Shown: positions 22,730 through 32,555 of the stretch, piece by piece
Position numbering within the stretch: position 1 is the first letter of the stretch
How the letters are laid out: the number at the start of each line of letters is the position of its first letter
DNA from: Winogradskyella aurantiaca
Lineage (GTDB): Bacteria; Bacteroidota; Bacteroidia; Flavobacteriales; Flavobacteriaceae
Assembly (NCBI RefSeq): GCF_003362725.1
Contig: NZ_QKTV01000001.1
Coordinates: 682,001-746,000, forward strand
DNA: 64,000 nucleotides
Direction of reading: 5' to 3'
Program-made: the position numbers and the translations under genes
The notes under the pieces: generated by a model
What the model was told of the DNA's origin: nothing
Databases searched by the model: none
The model's input: the letters and a program-made list of their open reading frames with translations, nothing else

Positions 22730-24136
22730 TTATTTCTTGGTTTCTTTAATGAACTTGTAGGAAAAAAATGCTCCTTGAGACTGTATGTATTGGGAACGTT
22801 TATGCTCATTAAAGACCTGTCCTGAATAAACAAAATGTAATGTCTTTTTTGAGGCATATACCAACCAAAGACTTCCATCGGGAAGAAGAATTTCGTTTAA
22901 ATCATAAGTTTCAATAAAAAAATCATTGAATTTTATGGGCTCCGTTTTAATTGGTAGTTCTATGCCCGAATTATTTGGCAACCTCGACATAAAAGTCATT
23001 CGTTCACCTTCAATTTGAATGCGATTAACATTCATCATAAAATCTGACTTAAAGTTTTTAACGAGATGTTGTTCTGAAAGCTGCCAATCGCCCTGCATAC
23101 TATCGATTAATCGTGATCTATTAGTATTTATAATGGAATCAGCCTTAAACTGAGCTAATTTTCCAAGTGGACTATCTGGGTCTTTTTTTGCTGTCCCATT
23201 AAACGACGAATAGGCCCATCCTTTATAACCTTTTTTAAGCTCCCTAGTCCCCTGTTCGAAATAGAACCTTTGCTCTTCACTAACTGATAGGGGTTTTGTT
23301 GGAGGCCTTGCTTTTTGTTGGTTAAATAAGGAATCAGTTTCTTTTCTATTTATTATAAAATAAGTTTCTCTTTGCTTTGATAATCTCGCAAAATCCTCTG
23401 CGTAATAACCGTAAATCGTTAGAATAGAATCCTTAGTATGTTTAAAATAAGGGTTTGGAAACTGATATTGAATATAGTAATCGAAGTCTGAGATAATCGA
23501 GTAGTTATAATATCTGGGATTGTCGAATATTTTTCTTTGAACTTGCATTGGGTAACTTTTATAGCTCACAAAATTTACATTTTCTGGTTTAATTGTAATG
23601 CTTCTGTTTTTAAGATCGGAGCTAAGGCGATGCCAGTACCTTGAATACGGTACTGCCCAATTTTTGTTTTTAGTTCGGTAAACCCTACTATACATTTTAA
23701 TTACTTGATGATCTTGTCCCTCAACGAATGAGACATCTATACAATAGACCTTGCTTGATTTATAAATGGGGTTTGTGTGTCTGTAGAATTCGATAGTTAT
23801 TGAGTCCTTTTCGTAAGAACCTCTAACGATATCCATGATCTTAAAAGTAGACTTGTAATGACCGGACCAGTAAAAAGGTTTTGAAATTTCTATAATGGTA
23901 TCTTGATTTCGTATCCATTGTCCGGTTATTCTGGGTAAAGTGTCGGTGCTGACTATACGTTCCGTATTAATGTGCTTTCCAATAAAAACAAGTCGTTCTT
24001 CTTCTTTAGAATCCTAGGCGTTTAACGCAGAAGCGAGTATTAATTTTACAAAAAGTAAGATGTATTTCAATTGATTAAACCGTTTCTTATAAATGTAGGA
24101 AATTATTTCTATTGAATCAAAAGGGTGAAGTTTCAT
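22730..24136 (-). pseudogene. Exported protein of unknown function, interrupted by an amber codon
   Basis: Reading from an ATG at 24136 (or a TTG at 24070) gives a convincing signal peptide (KYILLFVKLILASALNA) and then an in-frame TAG at 24014-24016, exactly at the expected cleavage site where Gln is usual (CAG to TAG is one change). After the stop the same frame continues without interruption to 22730 (DSKEEERLVFIGKHINTE, then FYWSGHYKSTF, and on through the long frame from 23836). The full product would be 468 residues. The translatable remnant from the ATG at 23836 lacks the export signal. I do not recognise the family; the C-terminal part (SMQGDWQLSEQHL, FVYSGQVF) looks like a lipocalin-type endpoint. 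A sequencing error is the alternative. Confidence 0.75.
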
Positions 24137-24181
24137 ATTAAGGTCACTAAAGTTTAGATTAATCTTTGTTAGCTTAGTAGA

Positions 24182-25729
24182 ATGAAGAACAAAACTCTAT
24201 TTGTCGCGCTAGTTGTCTCCTTAGGAGGCTTTTTATTTGGATTTGATGCTGGAATCATCTCAGGAGTCATGGCCTATGCAGGACCTGAGTTTAATTTAAA
24301 TGATATTCAAAATGGATGGGCCGTTAGTGCGCCCTCTGCCGCCGCCTTTATTTCTATGTTTTTTATAGGAGCTTTTAGTGATAAGTATGGCCGAAAAAAA
24401 CTTCTTCTTTATGTGGCCTTTACTTATGCTTTGTCAGCAGTCTTATCAGCCTTTGCAGTTGGGTACCATATGTTATGGATGGCCCGGTTCATTGGGGGAA
24501 TAGCCTTTGGTGCAGCCCTGGTAATAGCCCCAGCTTATATCGCTGAAATTTCAACCGCAGAGAACCGGGGAAAATTGGTGTCTGTTCAGCAACTGAATAT
24601 TGTATTAGGTTTTTTCGCAGCCTTCTTGAGTAACTATTTTTTCAATAAAGGCTATACCTCTGGAAACTCAGATTTTCTTACTGAGAGTAATGTCTGGAGA
24701 TGGATGTTAGGGGTGGAATTGTTACCAGCCGTCTTGTATTTTTTCTTATTGTTTTTTGTGCCTCGCAGTCCCCGTTGGCTTGCTATAAAAGGGAACTACG
24801 ATGAAGCTGAAGTCATCCTCAAGGAGATGCATGGGGTGGAACATGCCAAGGAAGAAATTACGACCATTGTCCAAAGTTTAAACGAGCAAGAGGTCAATAC
24901 CAAAACTAAGGTTAGGATTAAAGACTTATTTTCTCCTGCTTTGAAATATGTAATGACCGTTGGTCTTATTATAGGTCTGTTACAACAAATTACGGGTATT
25001 AATGCCATTTACTTTTATGCTACCTCTATTTTTAAGCAGACAGGAATTGGTACTGATGCAGCCTTTGCTTCAGGCATATGGTTGAGTTTAACAACCGTGT
25101 TATTCACTATTGTGGCCATGGTACTGATTGATCGTATGGGACGCCGGCCATTAATGCTGTTTGGGATTTGTGGAATAGCTGTGAGTTTACTTTTGTGCTC
25201 CTATGGGTTTAATCAGGCTACTTATAAGTTGAGCAAATCTGACATTGAGAGTTTAAGTTTTCAAGAGAAACAACTGCTTAGTAGCATTGAAGATAAGGAG
25301 TATTCAAGTGATATTGACTTTAAAAATGCTTTAAAAGATCTTTTAGGCAATAAAGTCTATAGCTCTAATGATGGGGAGATAATGGAGGCCGCAATTTCAG
25401 TCAACGCATTACTGGTTCTTATTGGAATACTAGGATTTGTAGCTTGCTTTGCATTTTCACTTGGACCAGTTATGTGGGTCATGCTGTCTGAATTATTTCC
25501 AAATTTATATCGAGGTGCTGCCATTGGTTTTATAGCCTCCATTAACGGTTTTGCAAGCTGGCTAGTGCAGTTCATATTCCCATGGGAATTATCCAATCTT
25601 GGCAATGCCGCCAGCTTCTTTATTTTTGGCGCTATCGCTTTAGTTGGTTTCTTTATTATGTTAAAGTTTCTGCCAGAAACCAAAGGAAAGTCACTTGAGG
25701 AAATTGAACAAGATTTTGTAAAAGCCTGA
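24182..25729 (+). CDS. Sugar porter family MFS transporter
   Basis: A 515-residue, twelve-segment transporter with the sugar porter signatures: GGFLFGFDAGIISGV in TM1, DKYGRKK after TM2, PRSPRWL before the central loop, QQITGINAIYFYA in TM7, DRMGRRPL, and the end motif PETKGKSLEEIE. A loop of about 55 residues between TM9 and TM10 (about 345-400) is longer than in E. coli XylE and is seen in Bacteroidota members. It probably takes up a hexose or pentose by proton symport. The aldose epimerase gene follows after 8 nt, so the pair forms a sugar-uptake operon ended by the terminator at 26734-26759. Confidence 0.92.
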   Translation: MKNKTLFVALVVSLGGFLFGFDAGIISGVMAYAGPEFNLNDIQNGWAVSAPSAAAFISMFFIGAFSDKYGRKKLLLYVAFTYALSAVLSAFAVGYHMLWMARFIGGIAFGAALVIAPAYIAEISTAENRGKLVSVQQLNIVLGFFAAFLSNYFFNKGYTSGNSDFLTESNVWRWMLGVELLPAVLYFFLLFFVPRSPRWLAIKGNYDEAEVILKEMHGVEHAKEEITTIVQSLNEQEVNTKTKVRIKDLFSPALKYVMTVGLIIGLLQQITGINAIYFYATSIFKQTGIGTDAAFASGIWLSLTTVLFTIVAMVLIDRMGRRPLMLFGICGIAVSLLLCSYGFNQATYKLSKSDIESLSFQEKQLLSSIEDKEYSSDIDFKNALKDLLGNKVYSSNDGEIMEAAISVNALLVLIGILGFVACFAFSLGPVMWVMLSELFPNLYRGAAIGFIASINGFASWLVQFIFPWELSNLGNAASFFIFGAIALVGFFIMLKFLPETKGKSLEEIEQDFVKA

Positions 25730-25737
25730 TTTTAGAC

Positions 25738-26730
25738 GTGTCCACAAGAATTAAATTTTATAGGATTAGTAATGCCAATGGTTTAAGTCTTGAAGTCTTA
25801 AATCTTGGAGCGACTATAAGATCTTTGGAGGTGCCAAATAAGGATGGTGGTATGACCAATGTGGTTATCGGGTTAGCGAATATTGAGGAGTACTTGTCTC
25901 CGGAATATTGGTCCTTGGGTTACTATTTAGGGAGTGTTGTAGGACGTTGTGCTGGAAGGATTTCTAATGGTGGGTTCAATTTAGATAATCATTTTTACCC
26001 CTTGGCCTCTAGTTCGAATGTACATCTACATGGTGGAAGTTTAGGCTTTGATAAAAAGATGTGGTCCTTAAAAGACATATCACAGGGTGTAAAATCTTAT
26101 ATCGAATTGTTTTACAAAAGTGTCGATGGGGAAGAGGGCTATCCCGGGAATTTAGAGATTAATTTACGCTATACATTGTTAGAGGATAATGCCTTAGAAA
26201 TACGGTATACTGCCAAAACGGATAAACGTACTATAATTAACCTTACCAATCATAGCTACTTCAATTTGGATGGACAAGGTTCTGTGCTCAATCATGAACT
26301 TCAGATCAATAGTAATCATGTTTTGGAAACTGATCAATTGAACGTGCCAACAGGTCGCCTTTTTACGGCAAAAGGAACGCCTTATGATCGACGAAAAATG
26401 AAAGCGATCCAAGAATTGAATTTTAATGGATTCGATGACACCTTTGTTCTGGAGGAAGGAAATGGCCTAAAGGCAAGGCTTATTTCTGATAAAACTGGGA
26501 TTGAAATGGAAGTCTATACCAATCAAAAGGGAATGGTTGTTTATACTCCAGAGCGCTTAGAAAAATTGGAGTATCTGGGTGGTGCTGAATTTTCAACGAT
26601 TCCGGCCATATGTTTTGAGACCCAGAATTTCCCAGATGCTATAAACAATGCCATTTTTCCGAGTGCTATTCTTGAGCCAAACGATAGGTACCAGCATGTA
26701 ACAAGCTTTAAATTTAAAACTATTACATAA
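25738..26730 (+). CDS. galM: Aldose 1-epimerase
   Basis: A 330-residue GalM-fold mutarotase with a GTG start, 8 nt after the sugar porter. Substrate-binding and catalytic residues can be seen: VGRCAGRISNGGF, VHLHGGSLGFDK (His), NLTNHSYFNL (catalytic His about residue 179), FDDTFVL (Asp), and ICFETQNFPDAIN (catalytic Glu near 300). It interconverts alpha and beta anomers of aldoses, feeding the sugar imported by its partner into kinases. Specificity (glucose, galactose, xylose) cannot be judged. Confidence 0.92.
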   Translation: MSTRIKFYRISNANGLSLEVLNLGATIRSLEVPNKDGGMTNVVIGLANIEEYLSPEYWSLGYYLGSVVGRCAGRISNGGFNLDNHFYPLASSSNVHLHGGSLGFDKKMWSLKDISQGVKSYIELFYKSVDGEEGYPGNLEINLRYTLLEDNALEIRYTAKTDKRTIINLTNHSYFNLDGQGSVLNHELQINSNHVLETDQLNVPTGRLFTAKGTPYDRRKMKAIQELNFNGFDDTFVLEEGNGLKARLISDKTGIEMEVYTNQKGMVVYTPERLEKLEYLGGAEFSTIPAICFETQNFPDAINNAIFPSAILEPNDRYQHVTSFKFKTIT

Positions 26731-26733
26731 CAA

Positions 26734-26759
26734 AAAACCCACTCGAATGAGTGGGTTTT
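26734..26759 (+). terminator. Intrinsic terminator after galM
   Basis: AAAACCCACTC, GAAT loop, GAGTGGGTTTT: a perfect 11-bp stem ending in T residues, a few bases after the galM stop. Its symmetry means it could also end the minus-strand tRNA-Phe transcript. Confidence 0.88.
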
Positions 26760-26770
26760 GGCGCTTCAAG

Positions 26771-26843
26771 TGGTGCCTCCAGGAATCGAACCAGGGACAC
26801 AAGGATTTTCAGTCCTTTGCTCTACCAACTGAGCTAAGGCACC
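26771..26843 (-). tRNA. tRNA-Phe (anticodon GAA)
   Basis: A 73-nt cloverleaf on the minus strand: acceptor GGTGCCT/AGGCACC with discriminator A, D-arm GCTC-AGTTGGTA-GAGC, anticodon stem AAGGA/TCCTT with loop CTGAAAA (anticodon GAA), and T-arm CCTGG-TTCGATT-CCTGG. The 3' CCA is not encoded, so it must be added after transcription. Confidence 0.97.
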
Positions 26844-26942
26844 CGTTGCTTTATTAGCGGATGCAAATATATATTCAATTTTAATTCTAGCAAAATCAAA
26901 GACCTAAAATTTGAATTTTTAAATTTGTGATTTTCCATCGCT

Positions 26943-27671
26943 ATGAAGCTTGTTTTAGATGTAGGGAATACCACTACTAAATTTGGGGTTTTTAATAACG
27001 ACAATCTGGTTGAAACAGGGCGTATTGAAACCAAATCAATAGTTGATGACATAAAATCCTTATTGAGCAACTCAGATATCACAGCTGGAATTATTTCTAA
27101 TGTTGGTCATTTAGATTCTATGACCATGACCCAGATGTTAGATTTTTTGCCTATACATCAGTTATCGGCCGAATCCAACCTTCCGTTTAAAAATAATTAC
27201 AGTACCCCTGAAACCTTAGGTGTGGATCGTATAGCCTTAGTGAGTGCTGCAATGGGTATGTTTCCCGAAACTAATTGTTTGATTATTGATGCAGGCACCT
27301 GTATTACTTATGATTTTGTGAACCATAACAAGGTATATCATGGTGGTGCCATTTCTCCAGGTTTAAGAATACGTTATGAGTCACTTCACAATTTTACAGC
27401 TAAATTGCCCTTATTAGAAAAAAAGGTGCCTAAAGACCTCACCGGAGACTCCACCCAAGAGTCAATGCATAGTGGTGTGGTTCTGGGTACTATAAAAGAA
27501 ATTGATGGGGTTATTGAGGCTTACAGAGCGCGCTATTCACATTTAACAGTTATTTTAACAGGTGGCGATAGTAAATTCTTGTCAGACCAATTAAAAAATA
27601 GCATATTTGCGAATTCAAATTTTCTGTTGACAGGTTTAAATTACCTTCTGGATTATAATACCTTAACATGA
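26943..27671 (+). CDS. coaX: Type III pantothenate kinase
   Basis: A 242-residue ASKHA-fold kinase. It has the N-terminal phosphate-binding DVGNTTTKFGVF, TLGVDRIALVSAA mid-protein, the catalytic Asp block LIIDAGTCITYDFV, and the pantothenate-binding GGAISPGLRIRYESL. It carries out the first step of coenzyme A synthesis and is slightly shorter than Bacillus CoaX (about 255). A TAAATTTG -7-like element lies at 26920-26927, 16 nt before the ATG. It overlaps the next gene by 4 nt (ATGA) and opens a run of plus-strand envelope genes. Confidence 0.94.
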   Translation: MKLVLDVGNTTTKFGVFNNDNLVETGRIETKSIVDDIKSLLSNSDITAGIISNVGHLDSMTMTQMLDFLPIHQLSAESNLPFKNNYSTPETLGVDRIALVSAAMGMFPETNCLIIDAGTCITYDFVNHNKVYHGGAISPGLRIRYESLHNFTAKLPLLEKKVPKDLTGDSTQESMHSGVVLGTIKEIDGVIEAYRARYSHLTVILTGGDSKFLSDQLKNSIFANSNFLLTGLNYLLDYNTLT

Positions 27672-28990
27672 TCAAACGCGTCGTTGTAATTTTAATTACA
27701 ATACTGAGTTTTGGACTAAGTGCACAACAAACAGTTTCTCCATATTCTTTTTATGGTCTCGGGAGTCTTAACTTAAGAGGAACAGTTGAGAATAAAAGTA
27801 TGGGTGGTATTAGTGTTTACATGGATAGTATTCATATGAACCTAAGGAATCCTGCGTCCTACGTTTCTAAAAATGTAGATGCAGAGCCATTTGCAGGGGA
27901 AAGTCGTCCTGTTAAATATGCAGTAGGGGGGAGCTATTCGGCAGTGAGCCTAACGGATGGAGATGGTTCTGTTTCTGTAGACAGAGGGTCGTTTGACTAT
28001 TTTGCGTTTAATTTTCCTATTGGCAGACTAGGTCTTGCAGGAGGGACAACCCCATATTCATCTGTTGGTTACCGTCTTCAAGGATTTAATAGCGACGGGG
28101 ATATCCAAAGTAGATTTGAAGGTGATGGTGGTGTTGACAAAGTCTTTGCTGGTTTAGCTTACAAATTTTCAGATAACTTTAGTGTTGGACTAGATATCAA
28201 TTACAGTTTCGGGTTTATTGAAAATACAGCACTACGGTATTTATATTCCAACGGCCGTCCCGTGCAATTTCAAACATTAGAGACCAACAGATCAGACCTC
28301 AGAGGGGTTGGTTATAATTTTGGAGCTTCGTACAGAACTAAAATTAATAATAAGTTTGAAGTCATTGCTTCGGCCTCCTATGCCCCTGAAACCAATTTGC
28401 GTTCGGATAACCAGAGAACCTTGGCAAGTGTTAGTGTTAATACGCTTTCAGAAGTGGAAGTAGTCACTAATGTTATCGAGGTCGATCTTGCAGAACAGGA
28501 CCTAGAAGTTACGGATTTGGCATTACCATCCAGGCTGGCTATTGGTGCTGGTATTGGACAACCGAGACACTGGTTTGTAGGAGCAGAATATACAACTCTT
28601 AGTAACAGTCAATTCAATAATCCAATTTTTGATATTGACATTTCTGAATTTGAAAACTCTCATGGATTTGCAGTGGGAGGTTTTATAATTCCTAGATATA
28701 ACGCCTTTAGAGGCTATTTTCAACGTGTCGTCTACCGGGCTGGATTTAGAACAGAAAATACTGGTTTGGTCCTTAATGGCGAGTCAATACGTGAGTTTGG
28801 CATATCTTTTGGTATGAGTTTACCATTACTGCCTAGTCAAAACGGTTCTAACTTTAGTGATGTTAATATCGGGTTTGAATACGGACAACGCGGTACAACA
28901 AATAATAATTTGGTAAGGGAAGATTTCTTCTCTTTTAATATTGGACTATCTTTGAACGATCGATGGTTCAAACGTTCGAAGTATAAATAA
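27668..28990 (+). CDS. Outer membrane beta-barrel protein of unknown function
   Basis: A 440-residue protein with signal peptide MIKRVVVILITILSFGLSAQ, then QTVSPYSFYGLGSLNLRGTVENKSMGGI. This start, plus alternating aromatic strands and a final strand FSFNIGLSLNDRWF, is typical of a FadL/PorV-like barrel conserved next to coaX in Flavobacteriaceae. No enzymatic motif is present. It overlaps coaX by 4 nt and is followed 3 nt later by the TPR gene, so all are co-transcribed. Its substrate, if it is a channel, is unknown. Confidence 0.75.
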   Translation: MIKRVVVILITILSFGLSAQQTVSPYSFYGLGSLNLRGTVENKSMGGISVYMDSIHMNLRNPASYVSKNVDAEPFAGESRPVKYAVGGSYSAVSLTDGDGSVSVDRGSFDYFAFNFPIGRLGLAGGTTPYSSVGYRLQGFNSDGDIQSRFEGDGGVDKVFAGLAYKFSDNFSVGLDINYSFGFIENTALRYLYSNGRPVQFQTLETNRSDLRGVGYNFGASYRTKINNKFEVIASASYAPETNLRSDNQRTLASVSVNTLSEVEVVTNVIEVDLAEQDLEVTDLALPSRLAIGAGIGQPRHWFVGAEYTTLSNSQFNNPIFDIDISEFENSHGFAVGGFIIPRYNAFRGYFQRVVYRAGFRTENTGLVLNGESIREFGISFGMSLPLLPSQNGSNFSDVNIGFEYGQRGTTNNNLVREDFFSFNIGLSLNDRWFKRSKYK

Positions 28991-28993
28991 TAA

Positions 28994-30391
28994 ATGAAAG
29001 TAACCATGAAGATGAAAATTTCTTTAATGACACTAATCGCCCTGATTACTTTTAATCTAGGGATCGCACAGCAGAACGAAAATTGCATGAACAATTTGTC
29101 GATTTTCGATTCCTATGCCAAGAATAAGAAATATGATGATGCTTATGAGCCCTGGATGGCTGTAAGACAAGAGTGCCCAAAGTTTAATCGTGCCATTTAT
29201 GTAAGAGGTAAAGCCATCTTAAAACATAAGATTAACAATAGTACAGGTGCTGAGAAAGTTGCATTTATTAAGGACAATTTATTGTTGTTAGATCAGTACC
29301 ATGAGCATTATGCTAGTAAATACCCAAAAGGGAAATACCTAGGTGAAAAAGCACAATTGAGCTACGATTTTCAAAAAGAACTAGGTCTAAATCATGAGCA
29401 GTTATACAAAATGTTTGATGATGGGTTTACCCAGGACTTACCAAACTTTAGAAATCCAAAATGGCTATATACCTATTTCTCACTTGCTGTTAAATTGTAT
29501 GATGCTAAGAAAATGGAGCCTCAAGCTTTATTTGATAAGTACGATGATGTTAATGATAAGATTGAGGCTGAGATTGCCAAGTCTTCTGAAACTTTGAACA
29601 AGCTTAATGCTAAAGAAGAAGGTGGGCAAGCCTTATCAAAAAGAGAAAAAAGTCAGAAGAAAAGTGCTACTAGTTATTTAACCAACTTCGATAAGATTTC
29701 TGGTAGTATAGACAAACTTCTAGGGGATCGCGCAAATTGTGAGGTACTAGTTCCGCTTTACGAGAAGGACTTTGAAAACAAGAAGAACGATACAAAGTGG
29801 TTGCAACGTGCTATTGATAAATTGTATTCTAAGGAATGTACAGACGATCCATTGTTTATTAAAGTCGTTGAACAAAAGAATTCAATCGAGCCAAATGCTT
29901 CTACCGCCTACTATATTGGAATACTTAAGGAAAAGGAAGGAAATCCAGCTGAGGCTGAAAAGTATTATAAGCAATCCATAGAACTTGAGACGGATGATTT
30001 GAAGAAAGCTAAGATTAACAAACGTCTTGGTGATAAGTACTATCAGAGAGGGTCTTTTGGAAAAGCGAGAAGTTACTACTCTAAGGCCTTACGTCTAAAT
30101 CCTTCAGACGGTAGTCCGCATATAAAGATTGCCATCATGTATGCTAAGAGTGCCAATAACTGTGGAACCGATCAGTTTACTAAACGTGCCGTTTTCTGGA
30201 AAGCTGCTGAAGAAGCGCTTAAGGCAGGACGCGTAGATCCACGTTTGAAGAAAACATCAAGACAGTATGCGGATAATTATATTGCTAAGGCACCGTCAAA
30301 GAGTGATGTATTTTCATCTACTTACCAAAAGGGTGATGAGATTAAAATAGGTTGCTGGATAAATAGTGTTGTAACAGTGACTACGAACTAA
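28994..30391 (+). CDS. Exported tetratricopeptide repeat protein
   Basis: A 465-residue protein with a signal peptide ending at about residue 25 (NLGIAQ); a start at Met5 or Met7 is equally possible. The TPR part is clearest at about 305-385 (AYYIGILKEKEGNPAEAEKYYKQSIELE, KINKRLGDKYYQRGSFGKARSYYSKALRLNP). The middle has a helical region (IEAEIAKSSETLNKLNAKEEGG). TPR proteins act as periplasmic scaffolds. Its place between the barrel gene and lptC suggests an envelope assembly role. Confidence 0.8.
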   Translation: MKVTMKMKISLMTLIALITFNLGIAQQNENCMNNLSIFDSYAKNKKYDDAYEPWMAVRQECPKFNRAIYVRGKAILKHKINNSTGAEKVAFIKDNLLLLDQYHEHYASKYPKGKYLGEKAQLSYDFQKELGLNHEQLYKMFDDGFTQDLPNFRNPKWLYTYFSLAVKLYDAKKMEPQALFDKYDDVNDKIEAEIAKSSETLNKLNAKEEGGQALSKREKSQKKSATSYLTNFDKISGSIDKLLGDRANCEVLVPLYEKDFENKKNDTKWLQRAIDKLYSKECTDDPLFIKVVEQKNSIEPNASTAYYIGILKEKEGNPAEAEKYYKQSIELETDDLKKAKINKRLGDKYYQRGSFGKARSYYSKALRLNPSDGSPHIKIAIMYAKSANNCGTDQFTKRAVFWKAAEEALKAGRVDPRLKKTSRQYADNYIAKAPSKSDVFSSTYQKGDEIKIGCWINSVVTVTTN

Positions 30392-30946
30392 TTGCTTTTA
30401 CAAAAATTACATACCATAAAACTTATAGTCACGCTATTTTGCGTGACTATATTTTTTTCATGCCAAGACAACTTTCAAAAAGTCCAGCAAATTGGGGTTT
30501 TGGAAAATGCCCCTGTTGGTGAGGCTGATACTATTAATCTAAAATACACGGATTCTTCCAGGTTAGTAGCTAATTTATTAAGCTCTAAGATGCTAGATTA
30601 TTCCAACCGCTCATTTGGTTACTCAGAGTTTCCAGAGGGTATAGAACTCATCCTCTATGACAAGGATAATAACAAGAGTAAAGTCTTTGCAGATTATGCT
30701 ATTTACTACAATGATACGGGTCTAATTGACTTACGGGGAAATGTTATTATTGCCACCCATAGCTTTGATACCCTTCTTACTCCACAAATGTATTATGATC
30801 AGAAACGCGAATGGCTATTCACTAATCAATCCTTTAGGTTGCGAACTAGTTCTTCAGATATTAACGGGCGCATATTTGATGCAGACCGTGAGTTAAAGCT
30901 TAAAGAGATGCTGGAGCTTTCTGGTGAGGTTGAAGTGGATAATTAA
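30392..30946 (+). CDS. lptC: LPS export ABC transporter periplasmic protein LptC
   Basis: The 184-residue protein uses a TTG start directly after the previous stop codon. A lipoprotein-type signal ends at FFSCQDN (Cys at about 24). The LptC beta-jellyroll follows: VGEADTINLKYTDSSRLVANLLSSKM, YSEFPEGIELILYDKD, SKVFADYAIYYNDTGLIDLRGNVII, LLTPQMYYDQKREWLFTNQSFRL. LptC passes lipopolysaccharide from LptB2FG to LptA across the periplasm. A lipid anchor instead of a TM helix is common in Bacteroidota members. Confidence 0.87.
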   Translation: MLLQKLHTIKLIVTLFCVTIFFSCQDNFQKVQQIGVLENAPVGEADTINLKYTDSSRLVANLLSSKMLDYSNRSFGYSEFPEGIELILYDKDNNKSKVFADYAIYYNDTGLIDLRGNVIIATHSFDTLLTPQMYYDQKREWLFTNQSFRLRTSSSDINGRIFDADRELKLKEMLELSGEVEVDN

Positions 30947-30972
30947 TTATATTTGTTTTAATTCCTGTATTT

Positions 30973-31158
30973 ATGAAATTCCTACAATTCTTTCAGTATG
31001 TGTATTTGATCTTTGTGGTCTTATTTTCATACGATGCCATTGAAAAATGGGGTGCCGAAAGAAATCGAGCTTATATGTCGCTCTTTTTTGCGGCCTTATC
31101 GTTATTCATGTTTTTCTTTAGAAAGCGCTTCCGAAAGAAATTTCAGGATCGAAACTAA
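30973..31158 (+). CDS. Small membrane protein, two predicted TM segments
   Basis: A 61-residue protein with hydrophobic segments at about 5-20 (FFQYVYLIFVVLFSYDAI) and 34-50 (YMSLFFAALSLFMFFF), ending in a very basic tail (RKRFRKKFQDRN). It sits 26 nt after lptC and 10 nt before the CBS/CorC gene on the same strand, and the spacing supports a real gene. I do not recognise a function beyond a conserved flavobacterial position. Confidence 0.7.
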   Translation: MKFLQFFQYVYLIFVVLFSYDAIEKWGAERNRAYMSLFFAALSLFMFFFRKRFRKKFQDRN

Positions 31159-31168
31159 GTCTTAAAGA

Positions 31169-32458
31169 TTGGGCACAAGCTTTCTCATTATAATAGTTTC
31201 CTTATTGCTTTCAGCATTCTTTTCAGGAATGGAGATAGCCTATGTGTCTTCCAATAAGATCCATATTGAATTAGAGAAGAAACAAGGAGATTTCCTTGGC
31301 AAGATCTTGACTAGATTAACAGCTAAGCCATCAAAGTTTATAGCTACAATGCTTATTGGAAATAATGTGGCATTGGTTATATATGGTTTTACAATGGGTC
31401 AGGTACTGGTCGATTGGTTTCAGGATTTACTACCAACGAGTAGTTCTGTGTTAAACTACCTTTTAACTGATTTAAGGTTGTTGTCTCAAACAGTGATTTC
31501 CACAGTGATCATTCTCTTTACTGCAGAGTTTTTACCAAAGGTTTTTTTTCAGATTTATGCCAATACCTTTATTAAAATTTTAGCCTTTCCAGCATATATA
31601 TTTTATCTGCTCTTTACCTTTATTTCAGAATTCGTTATTTGGGTTTCAGATGTGGTTCTTAAAGTGTTTTTTAAAACGGAAGGTGATTCGGTAGAATCAG
31701 CCTTTTCTAAGGTAGAACTCGGGAATTACATAAGTGAGCAAATGCAATCAGTGACTGAACAGGACGAAGTAGATAGCGAGATTCAGATTTTCCAAAATGC
31801 TTTAGAATTTAGTGAAGTCAAAGCCCGTGAGGTAATGGTGCCAAGAACAGAGATAACAGCTATTGATATCTCAGATTCGATAAAAAATTTGTCCAACCTT
31901 TTTATTGAAACTGGGCACACTAAAATAGTAGTGTATAAAGATTCACTTGATGATATTCTTGGATATGTACATTCCTTTGCATTGTTTAACAGGCCAAAAA
32001 GCATCAAATCTATTTTGATTCCAGTGAGTTTTGTACCTGAAACCATTCTCATCAAAGATGTTTTAAATATTTTGACCAAAAAGCGTCGCAGCATGGCTAT
32101 TGTTATTGATGAGTATGGTGGAACTTCTGGAATTATGACTGTTGAAGATATTATTGAAGAGCTCTTTGGTGAAATTGAAGATGAGCATGACAGTGTGGAG
32201 CTTACAGAGGAGCAACTCTCTGAGAATACTTTTAAATTTTCAGCACGACTTGAGGTAGACCACATTAATGAAACCTATAAATTGCAGCTTCCCGAAAGTG
32301 AGCAATACGAGACACTTGGTGGTTTAATTGTCAATGAAACTGAAGGAATACCTGAAGAAGGAGACGAAATTATTATTGAAAATTTCAAGTTTAAAATTGA
32401 GGCTGTTTCATCTACCAAAATTGATGTCATCTTACTTCGAGTGATGGACAATGAATAG
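31169..32458 (+). CDS. CNNM/CorC-type hemolysin-family membrane protein with CBS pair
   Basis: A 429-residue protein with a TTG start. The DUF21/CNNM transmembrane domain is at 1-190 (FFSGMEIAYVSSNKIHIELEKK, IATMLIGNNVALVIYGF). The CBS pair is at about 215-335 (AREVMVPRTEITAIDI, MAIVIDEYGGTSGIMTVEDIIEELFGEIEDEHD). The C-terminal CorC/HlyC domain is at about 350-425 (ARLEVDHINETYKLQLPE, YETLGGLIVNETEGIPEEGD). These proteins are linked to Mg2+ or Co2+ efflux despite the hemolysin label. It follows the small membrane protein by 10 nt. Confidence 0.9.
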   Translation: MGTSFLIIIVSLLLSAFFSGMEIAYVSSNKIHIELEKKQGDFLGKILTRLTAKPSKFIATMLIGNNVALVIYGFTMGQVLVDWFQDLLPTSSSVLNYLLTDLRLLSQTVISTVIILFTAEFLPKVFFQIYANTFIKILAFPAYIFYLLFTFISEFVIWVSDVVLKVFFKTEGDSVESAFSKVELGNYISEQMQSVTEQDEVDSEIQIFQNALEFSEVKAREVMVPRTEITAIDISDSIKNLSNLFIETGHTKIVVYKDSLDDILGYVHSFALFNRPKSIKSILIPVSFVPETILIKDVLNILTKKRRSMAIVIDEYGGTSGIMTVEDIIEELFGEIEDEHDSVELTEEQLSENTFKFSARLEVDHINETYKLQLPESEQYETLGGLIVNETEGIPEEGDEIIIENFKFKIEAVSSTKIDVILLRVMDNE

Positions 32459-32555
32459 GGCTGGTTTTCCCTTTTAAAAACAGCTATTTACCTTTCATTT
32501 TTTAGAATAAAACCTTATTTTCGCACACTTATTTTTAATACCGTAAAGAAAGAAG

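Noticed and set aside
23865-23880. Possible frameshift in the pseudogene near 23.87 kb
   Set aside because: A careful recount shows five A residues at 23872-23876, which keeps the frame open. Only the TAG at 24014-24016 interrupts the gene.
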